A stretch of DNA of 64,000 nt from the NCBI GenBank assembly GCA_009733715.1, contig WMKJ01000004.1, forward strand, positions 1 to 64,000. The letters are read 5' to 3'. Position numbers and translations under genes: made by a program. Positions 20,901 through 28,991 of this stretch are shown here, piece by piece (position 1 is the stretch's first letter; each line of letters starts with the position of its first letter). Source of the stretch: Herpomyces periplanetae (taxonomy: Eukaryota; Ascomycota; Laboulbeniomycetes; Herpomycetales; Herpomycetaceae). The notes beneath the pieces are model-generated. The model was not told the origin of the DNA and searched no databases. It worked only from the letters and a program-made list of their open reading frames with translations.

Positions 20901-23378
20901 CAGTCTCGACGGACGTTGGAGACGTATCAGCAATTTTTTTATCTTTTACAAACGCAACCGGGATATATTTCAAGGTTGTTAACACGGTTAAGGGCCCAGG
21001 CTGCACCTGAAATAGAATGTAGGAAAGTGGAAAAATTGGTCATGGGAATGTTTGGATTTGCCCAGCAACCTCGAGAAGAATATCTTTTAATACAGTTAAT
21101 GATAAGAACAATTGAGGAAGAAGTTACAATTTGCCATACTATTTATGACTTTCAGAGAACTAGCTTTGCATGGTCACGAATTCTCAGTTCATTCATCAAA
21201 ACGCCTAAATTGGGAAAATTCTTGAAAGGTTTACTATCTCCATTGGTTAATGATCTAATTATTAATGTTCCAGGTTTGGATTTCGAGGCTGATCCTCTTT
21301 TAATTTACCGTTCCCAAGTTACCAATGAGGAATTGCGTACCGGTAGACGGACAGGTCGTGTTCAGGATGTATCACGAGAAGTTGCAATTCGAGATCCTGC
21401 TACTCGTGAAGCCTTTGTTAATCGGCTTCAACAACTTCGTGATATGGCAGATGTTTTCTGGGCTCGTTTAGACAATTCTCTTCTAAAAATGCCCTTCGCT
21501 GTACGGTGCATTTCAAAGTATACTCTAGAATTACTGGGACAACGTTTCAATTCTAATGATTCTACTGCTTTGACCCCTCTACGAGTTGTTGGTATATGGT
21601 TATGGAGAATATACTTTCAACCTGCATTATCTCAACCAGAACATTGGGGAATTGTGGATCATGGACTCAGTTCACTTAATCGAAGAAACTTAACTCAGCT
21701 TACCAAAGTCATCGGTCAAATGACCCTTGGTAAACCTTTTGCCAGTGAGAATCTATACCTTCAACCAATGAATCCCTATATTATGGAAAGTCAGGAACGC
21801 ATTCAAGAGATATGGTCCAGAATCGTTCATGTCCCTTCCCCAGAGCATCATTTCGGCTTTGACACATTTAACGATATATCATCACGTACCCGACCAACAC
21901 TATATATTAAGACTGCTGATATGTTCGCAATTCATCGCCTCATCATCCTAGAATTATCAAGTATTTGTCCCAGCCCTGACGACCCTCTACGTGACATTCT
22001 TCTTTTATTAGGAAATGCTAAGAATAACGAAGATGAAATGAACAAACTTGGCTCCAGCGAGATAAGCTTAACATTAATGCCGAAACTTCTCGATATTCCA
22101 GACCCTGATGCACACCTCAAAGTCATTTTTTCAACGGTTAAACGTCTAGTTCTCTATATTATTAGAGTTCAATCGGGTACTAATCTCTTTGAAATCTTAA
22201 TCAGATCTATTACGCCCGAAGATGATGAAAACTGGGAAAACTTAGTAGAGGAAGAACTGGAAAAACAGAGGTCTCGTCAAACTGGTTCGCAATCTCGGCC
22301 CAGTAGTTCCCACCATCAGTATCATAATTCATCGTTACAAAGACGTCTTACTTTAACATCGACTGCATCATTTGATGATACAAGAAGCCTCGCAGCCAGT
22401 AGTAAAGCGGGTAGCTCATCGACAGCAATGAACCACAATGATGGAAATGGAATTTCAAAAAGTGAAATCCTTCAGTTATCTTACGCTGAAGTTAAACGGG
22501 TTGCACTTGAAAAAATTGTGATTCTAGAAGAAGCCGGTTGGCTGACACGAGATAACCAGTATCAAGATCTTCTTAATTCAATTGCCCATGATATGCGTAC
22601 CCAACACCGGCGGCGAATTCAGCGTGCTAGAGAATTAGAAACTATCAAAGCCACATTAACGGCGCTAGATGATAAAGCTGAATGGTTGGCAAGTCAACTA
22701 GACTCGTATAATAATTATATCGAACAAGCTATGATTACACTTCAGAGTAAGAAGGGTTCACGCCGCAAGTTTATTCTGCCATTCTCCCGACAGTACAATC
22801 ACGAACGTGAACTTCTTCAACGAAGTGGTCGTCTTCCAAGATTTGGATCGTATACATGGTCATTAAAACGTTTGGCTGAAAAAGGTGTATTAATATCATG
22901 GTCATCGTACCCCGAACGTCAGTGGGACAAGATTAGGCTTAGTATATCTTGTGATCAAGTTGGCATATTTATATTCGAAGCGAATCTCGGATCACTTGTG
23001 ATACCCGGAGCTAATACATCTTTGCCGCTGGATGATTTACTTGAGGCACAATTCAACAATTGTCAGTTCATCAATTTATTCACCCCACCATTATCGTGTG
23101 ATCAATCAGTTAAAATGTCATCAGCTGCATCTGTCATGGGCCTTGATACAGCGGACGTAATCCGCCCCAGCATTACCTCATCGTCATTTTCATCCGCTCC
23201 ATCACCTTATTCTTCTTATCGGACGAATCGTTCATCAATGATTCGGACTACTGATGGCTTCGTTACACCTTCGACCAGTCACTCACCTTTGTCCACTGGT
23301 CTTATTGAAGGGGCTTTGCGTTTAAACGTTAATGCACTCGTTCATTTACTCATGCGAAAATTTTATAGCGAGGAATGA
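17922..23378 (+). CDS. IQGAP-family scaffold (Rng2/Iqg1-like)
   Basis: A single uninterrupted frame of about 1,818 residues from ATG 17922. Fungal IQGAPs sit at the division site and link actin, formin and myosin light chains during assembly and closure of the contractile ring. A Ser/Gly-rich, probably disordered N terminus (about 260 residues) precedes a calponin-homology domain at about 268-380 (WIEDVLDKVIPPV, LEESLRNGVTLAEVV, ALSWLLYRQGEV). About fourteen IQ-like repeats follow at about 457-860 (for example VQAVIRGFFVRNWRD, IQSVIRGQKVRRSIE, IQSMARGMLIRRREM). A RasGAP-related domain lies at about 1018-1330 and an RGC C-terminal domain at about 1520-1710. It is longer than the about 1,490-residue yeast proteins, mainly through the N-terminal extension and the C-terminal Ser-rich tail. 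It has no introns, unlike most shorter genes nearby. An Ala-rich GC-rich patch lies at 20,755-20,860. Confidence 0.96.
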   Translation: MGETKMIFTPYTSPRARSPLPGDYSESRQNVSTNGPKGYYHCNDLDLVSGVDNVYKSGAKTNSRHIRAAASTGSGCSSKSSPSETSSNSDFRIASNSSSVSLLSRQQSVCFNDNRTANGSISNRHSYYDVKGAYGSNIGSILNGAECRSKYRPTPSAATLLRSDSVATGCSRGHGQVMKGSPLDELVLTKRFDTPDLKKLQRSTTSHLRTLSKIVQSGDADKLDFAICSRDQQVAGLQGRCRLKRSSTRNTGAGRWMDQQRQYLQAYEYLCHIGEAKQWIEDVLDKVIPPVVQLEESLRNGVTLAEVVQALRPNRKFKIFRMEKLQYRHSDNIAIFFSFLGEVELPELFRFELVDLYEKKNMPKVIYCIHALSWLLYRQGEVNFRIGNLVGQLDFADHELEAAQKGLDKAGVAMPNFSRVSARFGEAEEDEEIVPEVKTEEELLMEELEQCEGTIEGLQAQVRGAMLRVRLGYMMEELWEVENTIAQFQGIFRGMMVRKLYKGRQDERKSAVKVQAVIRGFFVRNWRDRKLQELEKGIEGIILIQSIIRARDVQKRVSKTRRAIENSEEAIKRIQSVIRGQKVRRSIEGDMRESQQVETLNRVIKIQSMARGMLIRRREMEIRKGWESREFSEMVMRIQAAMRSRKVRIEREREKRELKGCDEGIGEIQSWIRGKKVRLSIRNERQFMNEHAKQGIEQLQSMIRGDIVRQSLREFREKLEWESNLGGKMIEVQAHMKGWLVRERIKQKHRELIKRINEITEFQAAARGFVKRQWLFIELCALGDSETSIIELQSSVRASLTRFEIMKVLNDLSEQDELFERVQAMIRGFRVRRSFRERMEYYRENMSKVIQIQSFVRAKQQGEAYRTLVSGNNPPVSTVRTFIHLLSGNEDDNMAADEEIERLRRLMIQRIRQNEAAEQYIDQIDIKIALLVKNKISLDEVIRHQRHVGASVSAGLANRTATVATYATRGAGVAAAYANSTSSVSHHLKALNKQSRRTLETYQQFFYLLQTQPGYISRLLTRLRAQAAPEIECRKVEKLVMGMFGFAQQPREEYLLIQLMIRTIEEEVTICHTIYDFQRTSFAWSRILSSFIKTPKLGKFLKGLLSPLVNDLIINVPGLDFEADPLLIYRSQVTNEELRTGRRTGRVQDVSREVAIRDPATREAFVNRLQQLRDMADVFWARLDNSLLKMPFAVRCISKYTLELLGQRFNSNDSTALTPLRVVGIWLWRIYFQPALSQPEHWGIVDHGLSSLNRRNLTQLTKVIGQMTLGKPFASENLYLQPMNPYIMESQERIQEIWSRIVHVPSPEHHFGFDTFNDISSRTRPTLYIKTADMFAIHRLIILELSSICPSPDDPLRDILLLLGNAKNNEDEMNKLGSSEISLTLMPKLLDIPDPDAHLKVIFSTVKRLVLYIIRVQSGTNLFEILIRSITPEDDENWENLVEEELEKQRSRQTGSQSRPSSSHHQYHNSSLQRRLTLTSTASFDDTRSLAASSKAGSSSTAMNHNDGNGISKSEILQLSYAEVKRVALEKIVILEEAGWLTRDNQYQDLLNSIAHDMRTQHRRRIQRARELETIKATLTALDDKAEWLASQLDSYNNYIEQAMITLQSKKGSRRKFILPFSRQYNHERELLQRSGRLPRFGSYTWSLKRLAEKGVLISWSSYPERQWDKIRLSISCDQVGIFIFEANLGSLVIPGANTSLPLDDLLEAQFNNCQFINLFTPPLSCDQSVKMSSAASVMGLDTADVIRPSITSSSFSSAPSPYSSYRTNRSSMIRTTDGFVTPSTSHSPLSTGLIEGALRLNVNALVHLLMRKFYSEE

Positions 23379-23693
23379 ATTCCTGCGCACATTTTTCTCT
23401 CATTTTGTAGTATTTTGTAATCGTTTATGGACGCTCTTTACGTTATTCGATATGATTTTCTCGTTTGGCGCATGTTCTCATTTTCAGCATAACCACTCAC
23501 TTTCTTAGTCACCCCACTACTCGTCGTCATCGTCATCATCATATATAGTACTAAAAATGGATTTTCATTCTCATTCTAGGTTAAGCCCAATTAAGCTACA
23601 AACTCTATATATAGCTTACTAGCCACATTTATACACTGCGCCACAGTCCTCCAGTCAATCGGGCCCATGCTCGCACAACCACGCATGTGGTGA
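23379..23693. other. Convergent 3' intergenic region (IQGAP / cyclophilin)
   Basis: About 315 bases with a short CGTCGT/CATCAT run near 23,520. It presumably holds both 3' ends. No gene was seen. Confidence 0.5.
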
Positions 23694-24752
23694 TTAATTC
23701 AATACGCCACATGCCACAATCGTGGGTACGGAAGCCGGGTCACGATCGTACTTTGGAGTTCCTGACTGAGATCCGACTTTTTCAATTGACCGGACTATTT
23801 TGTACGATTCAACGTCACCGGGAATAACTTTCCCGAAGACAACATGCTTGTTGTCTAGCCATGGAGTTTGAACCGTAGTAATGAAGAATTGCGAGCCGTT
23901 ACTATAAAAGTCAGTCGTGGCTGTGCATAATAAATGGTGTGTGGGATGGTACAGCACGTGGGCAGGGGAGTAGGTAGGTACGTTAAACTTACGTATTGGG
24001 GCCAGAATTGGCCATAGACAAGAGAAATGGTTCTGAATGTTTATAATGAAAACCTTCGTCGGCAAATTTTGGTCCATAAATAGATCGACCACCGGTCCCC
24101 TAGTGAGCGGATTAAGTTAGGCGGATTCACTGGTGGGTAAGTTGACTTGCAAAATAAATAAATATAGATTAGCCTACATTTCCACGTGTGAAATCACCAC
24201 CCTGAAGCATGAAATCGGGAATAATTCGGTGAAAGCGAGAGCCAATATAACCTTCACCTTTGGTAGTAGTTTCACACAATTTTTTGAAATTTTCCGTGGT
24301 TTTGGGCAATTTTTCGTCAAATAACTCAAACGTGACGCGTCCAGTTTGCGCTGTAATGTGTTAAATTAGTATGCGAATACGTATAAAATTCCATTTAGTC
24401 CACGCATAAGTTCACGTACCAACGTCACCACTAGAATCGACATTTGTAACCGTGCCCTTGGAATCAACGGCCACTTTTGGCCCTTTCCAAGACATATCAA
24501 AGTAGCATTTAGTGGGCTAAGCGTAAATTTGGTTAAAATAAAAATGTATCGTAAAGTGTACGGAACATCTGCTATATTACGCCATAAACTTACCATGGTA
24601 ATATATCGACGCGTTTCACGTAAACTATTACAAGTGTAGTAAGAAGATAATGAGAATTTGGTACAAGTTGAACTTGATAAACTCGATAATTTATATAGTA
24701 ATGAGCCTTGGATTGGCAAGATCCGCGGAACTGTTTGCACTAGTTGAAGCAT
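23694..24752 (-). CDS. Cyclophilin peptidyl-prolyl isomerase, predicted mitochondrial and cytosolic forms
   Basis: Five exons: 24594-24752, 24420-24516, 24178-24350, 23993-24099 and 23694-23901. The long form has 247 residues. The first exon encodes 53 residues starting [14 protein letters not shown], rich in Ser, Thr, Arg and Tyr with one acidic residue, a good mitochondrial presequence. That exon ends in a second in-frame ATG (24594-24596) in an ACCATGG context, and an intron starts at the very next base. Starting there gives a 195-residue form beginning [16 protein letters not shown], a normal cytosolic cyclophilin start. Active-site segments are present: [50 protein letters not shown]. 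One gene serving both compartments is known for Neurospora cyclophilin, and here it is inferred. It shares a 713-base divergent promoter with proline dehydrogenase. Confidence 0.93.
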
Positions 24753-24780
24753 AATATCAAACTCACGCACAAATAAACGC

Positions 24781-24787
24781 TCACGTG
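24781..24787. promoter_or_regulatory. TCACGTG E-box near the cyclophilin long-form start
   Basis: A CACGTG core 29 bases upstream of the ATG that opens the mitochondrial form. It matches the motif found before several other genes in the window. Confidence 0.3.
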
Positions 24788-24971
24788 TGCACGAACAAAT
24801 TCCTCCCGCTTGCTTGACAATTGGATGTTACAGAGGGATTTCCTTGTCTTGTCATCACCCAACACGCTCAACAGCGCCCCCCGGAATTTTGTTCTCGCGC
24901 CCGACCACACTTCTCTTTCCTCCCTACTTTCATCCCCACACATTCACCATGTTCCCATGATGCTGCTCCTC

Positions 24972-25067
24972 TGACGTCAGGGTCCTTGACGTCATTAGTC
25001 CAGCTAATTACGGTGTGTTTTGACGTCATTGGATTCCGTGACCGGTAATTTTGTGGGTTCTGACTCA
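24972..25067. promoter_or_regulatory. Cluster of three CRE palindromes plus one AP-1/Gcn4-like site
   Basis: The perfect palindrome TGACGTCA occurs at 24972-24979, 24987-24994 and 25021-25028. TGACTCA follows at 25061-25067. These are classical bZIP (ATF/CREB and AP-1/Gcn4) sites. Four within 96 bases is far above chance for an 8-mer in AT-rich DNA. The cluster lies about 220 bases from the cyclophilin start and 440 from the proline dehydrogenase start. Confidence 0.75.
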
Positions 25068-25465
25068 GCTTAGTGGGTTTCTCGGCTCGGTTAATCGACC
25101 GTGCGTCGCTAAGTGGAACGCACTTTGCATTAAGCGATGCGGAGGTGGAAATACATTTTTCCTTCACCGTCCTCGTTTTTGTTAAATTTCGACGATTCCC
25201 GCTTGTTTGAACGTTGAATCATCATCGTGAAGTATAACTCGTCCCTCATTTTCCAACTTTATTCGTACTCGTTGCGCCTTTTCTCTTTTACTGCTATACT
25301 TGTATTTTACCTACTCTTTTCATTTCTTCCAGTGTAGACCCTGTCTTGATTCTTCTCTATTTCTATGTCCTATGTGTATTTTCCTTACACTTATTTTTTT
25401 TGTTGATTAATCAAAATTCCCTCTGTTCTGGATTTTCATTCGTCAAATTATCTTTTCACGCTATA

Positions 25466-27051
25466 ATGCTTCCTGCCCGCCGTTCTCCAAATTTACTCTT
25501 CTCTTCTCTGTTAAATGCTCGCTTTTCTCATGCCTATTTCTCAACGCGATCTTCAACTAACACACCTTTTTCTGCTTCATCACCTGCCAACTCACTTCAT
25601 CAATCCCACCATGCTTTGGCTTTATTTCCCCTTAAAAATCTTCTACGGTCTTTCTTTATTACTTCCATAACCTCTTCGCCCCTGCTACTTCGTGTTTCAA
25701 CAGGGCTACTCGATTATATTACAAAGTCTACTGTGTTCAACGTTGATCGAAACTTCATTACTCGTTGGCTTGTTAACCGTATATTTTACGATCAGTTTTG
25801 TGCCGGCCGTGACCCTAATGAAGTTTCAAATACTATTGATTTTGTTAAAAGCATTGGCTTCGATGGCGTAATTTTAGAGTACGCCCTCGAACTGCTAAAT
25901 ACTCCTAACGAACGTTCCCTTTCACTTCTCGGCACTGATGATTCCGAATCACTCCGTGAGATTGACATTTGGCATGCCGACATGATCAAATCAGTTGAAA
26001 TGACTCCACCTGGTGATTTTGTCGCTTTCAAGTAAGTCATTTACTCCCATTCGTAACTTTTTTGAAATATCCCATCTTGTTTTCCCACTAATATTTATGT
26101 TTTTTTTACTTTTCTAGATGGTCTGGTTTGGGTGCTCATTCCCTTCAATTACTTCAACATGGTCATAGTCCTACTCCTGCCATGCAACGTGTAATTGAGG
26201 ATATTTGTACAAAAGCTGCCCGCCGCGATATTCGTTTAGCACCTAGTGCTGAGGAAGAATCTTCCAATAAGGGCGGTGATGCCTGGACTGTGAAGTATCA
26301 ATCTCGTTTTAACAAATTTCAGCCTAATCGCCCTCATAGTGCTGTTCTTTATACAACTTATCAAGCCTATTTGCGCAACTCCCCCCAGAAAGTTGCTCGA
26401 GACCTTGCTATTGCCTACCAAGAAGACTTTGTTCTCGGCATCAAGATTGTTCGCGGCGCCTATCTTACTTCTGAGCCTCGCAATCTGATATGGCCTACTA
26501 AACGTGAAACTGACCACACTTATGATGATCTGGCTGCTCAAATACTTCGTCGTGAATACGGTGGTATACTTCAACCCGCCAAAAATACCACATCCACAAT
26601 GTTTCCGCGTGTTGAGTTGTTATTAGCTACTCATAATCGAGATTCTTTACTCAAAGCTCAAAAATTACGCTCGGAACTTCTCCACCAAGCTCTTGCTGAC
26701 GTACATGATTTCAAATCTCAAGAAAAATTCGAATCAAAATTACCACCTTTGCTAACCTTTGCTCAACTTTATGGGATGGCTGATGAATTGAGCTGTGAGC
26801 TCGTTAATTTGAACAATGGATCGTCTAAACTTCCCTCATCTATTCAAACGGCCGAGCTTTCACCATCTGTAGTATCATTGCTTCAGTCTCCTAGGATTTA
26901 CAAATTTATACCGTGGGGGGCTACTTCGCAATGCCTTAATTATTTGTTGCGTCGTGCCGAAGAAAATCAGCAGGCAGCAGCTCGTACCCATGATACTAAG
27001 TTGGCTATGCGAAAAGAGTTACTCCGCCGCCTTAGGACTGCGTTCAATTAA
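25466..27051 (+). CDS. PUT1: Proline dehydrogenase, mitochondrial (PUT1-like)
   Basis: Two exons (25466-26031 and 26118-27051), 499 residues. The 86-nt intron has a GTAAGT donor and a TTTCTAG acceptor. The enzyme oxidises proline to pyrroline-5-carboxylate with FAD in the mitochondrial matrix. The N terminus (MLPARRSPNLLFSSLLNARF and following) is Ser/Arg-rich without acids, fitting a presequence. Family motifs seen are TTYQAYLRNSP, GIKIVRGAYL, LLLATHNRDSL, LYGMADELS and, near the C terminus, WGATSQCLNYLLRRAEEN, which carries substrate-contacting Arg residues. Length matches the fungal family. The start is the first ATG of the frame. Confidence 0.95.
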
Positions 27052-27484
27052 GTAGCAGTTAAAATTTCCGCAGGTTACCTTTCGGCATCAGATCCTTATA
27101 TGGAAAAAGTTCCAAAATATTCCTGGAATTTATCCAGAATTTCGTCCGTTAATCTTTTCTTCAAGCCTGTGGAGAACGGTTTTCCTCTCCGTGTATAAGT
27201 ACCTCATCTCATCCGTTATGTAATGATTCACCATGATTATTTTGATTAGTCGATTTCTCAACTTGTCCTATTCAGGCTCAGCCTTTCGCAAACATATTTT
27301 AACAGTGTAATATATCCTTCGCCAAATGCTTGAAATTTTTGTCTCAATTCTTGATATCTAGATTTTGGTCGTATTTCACTGTCGTTTCAATATACAGGTA
27401 CAGCAACATCTTAAAGTTATTGGTATGTGGAAGTGTAAATCCGACATCGCATGGAACCTCATTACCAGCAAACGGTTGAAAAAC
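27052..27484. other. Convergent 3' intergenic region (proline dehydrogenase / IMP3)
   Basis: About 430 AT-rich bases with no recognisable gene, presumably the two 3' UTRs. Confidence 0.5.
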
Positions 27485-28107
27485 TCAGGCCATTAATTCA
27501 AAGTCGTCCAACTTATCGCGGTACTGCATGATGGCACGTTTAATCTTGGATGAGTTAACCCAGGTAACGAATTCTTCCATACAGCTGGAAATAGGTTAAT
27601 ATATTTGTCATGTATCGGGCGGCATTTTAGAAGTACTTACCGTGTAACAAGAAATGCAGGGTCTGTGACAACCTGAGTGCCTACACGAACGTGTCCTTGT
27701 TCGATGAATTTAATAGCAGCCTGAATGTTATCAGCCATGTGTAAACGTGTCATAACCACGCCCAATCGTCGTCTTGCAAAAGAACTGACGGTGACTTTAT
27801 GCTCAACATCACTAAGTTTGCCTGTACCATTAATACCTAAACTTAGTATTCCCATATCAAACAATTTTTCAAGTAACAAATATTCATGATATTTCCGGAC
27901 TGGATCATCCCCAGGTAGTTGTGTTAACTGATGTGCAAATTTTCGAAGCGATCCGCACAATCGATTGTAGTGAATATAATCTTCAGGTTTTTGGATGCAG
28001 TATCTTCGACAAATATCACCCGCTCGGTGTTTATCATCTGATTTATACGTAATAAAGTTGACTTTACGAAGTAATCGCCGCTCGTGGTATTTCAACTTTC
28101 GTACCAT
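27485..28107 (-). CDS. IMP3: IMP3, U3 snoRNP protein
   Basis: Two exons (27641-28107 and 27485-27584) with a 56-nt intron give 188 residues, close to the usual about 183. IMP3 joins U3 snoRNA to the pre-18S rRNA in the small-subunit processome in the nucleolus. The N terminus MVRKLKYHERRLLRKVNF is the family hallmark. The S4 RNA-binding domain covers about residues 108-160 (RRLGVVMTRLHMADNI, FIEQGHVRVGTQVVTDPAFL). The second exon supplies CMEEFVTWVNSSKIKRAIMQ and the ending LDDFELMA, both conserved in IMP3, which fixes the splice. Two TCACGTGA sites lie 98 and 169 bases upstream. Confidence 0.96.
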
Positions 28108-28991
28108 TTTTTTTTAACCTTCTTGCCCTTCAACCCAAAAACCTTTCAAAATCGCCAAAAGCTTTTCCTCCAAATTAACGCACTCAATTCCTTGCTCCCC
28201 TATCTCACGTGATCTATTCGTCACGGGATACCTACTCTGATTGGTAAGCGGCTTACTGATCCTCGTCGGGCAGAGTCACGTGATATTGGCTTGGTATTTT
28301 TTGCGATTTTTTCTTGAACGGAACGCACAATTTTTTACAATTCTTTTTATTTGCTTTGTGATAATTATTTCCTAATTGTGTTGTATTAGCGCTTTTAATT
28401 GTATATAGCATAAACGCTAAAATACATAGATTTACGCTTTTTGCCTGCATACAATTACTAACTTTACCCCACCTTTTGCATCGTTTCCTCCCTAGGTTTC
28501 TACTTTTTCATATTATACCAACGAATCCTCCCGCTATTACTCTATTTTCAGTTGGAATTAACGTTTCATTCACCTTAATTCAGAAATTTGGTTACAACCA
28601 CCCCTCCCCTTCTCTTTTTTACCGTGCAAACTATACCTTAATCTCTCTCCTCTTTCACCCCCACGTTTTGGTCTCTAAACCCGCTGACGGTGTTACTACT
28701 TCATACTCATTATCATTATCCTTTCTTATCTAGACCAGTTGTAACACTTCATGATTGGTAAACGTGTTCCCTCCTTGCTCTCCCGTCCTCATTATTACCA
28801 TTTACGTTTATTGTATGCGCAGAATTACTCCCATTTCCGTAGAATTTTACTTATTCGCTCTCTGCTTTTGCTACACTTTTGTTGGACTGACGGCTTATGT
28901 TTATCTAGGCGTATCGTGTTAGCTTAACCTTTTCTGCACACTTTGATCTGTGCTTTACCTACTCAGGATTTTCGGGCTAGATATTTTCCCC
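28108..28991. promoter_or_regulatory. Divergent promoter region between IMP3 and HIS7
   Basis: About 880 bases. The IMP3-proximal part carries TCACGTGA twice and TCACGGGAT once. The HIS7-proximal part is C/T-rich, like other leaders on the coding strand. No TGACTCA site was noticed. Confidence 0.5.
28205..28283. promoter_or_regulatory. TCACGTGA (two copies) with TCACGGGAT
   Basis: The palindrome TCACGTGA occurs at 28205-28212 and 28276-28283, with TCACGGGAT at 28221-28229 between them. The same pairing with a degenerate E-box recurs before the PFF1 gene. A bHLH factor is the likely binder of the palindrome. The second motif is unassigned. Confidence 0.5.

Larger units (their letters stand above)
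24753..25465. promoter_or_regulatory. Divergent promoter region between cyclophilin and proline dehydrogenase
   Basis: A 713-base region between the two start codons. It holds a TCACGTG at 24781-24787, three TGACGTCA palindromes, one TGACTCA, and a T-rich leader before the proline dehydrogenase ATG. Confidence 0.6.

Noticed and set aside
28950-28991. In-frame extension of HIS7 upstream of ATG 28992
   Set aside because: The extension lacks an ATG, and the family starts at the MNSVYIVDYGSGN segment. The upstream part is leader sequence.
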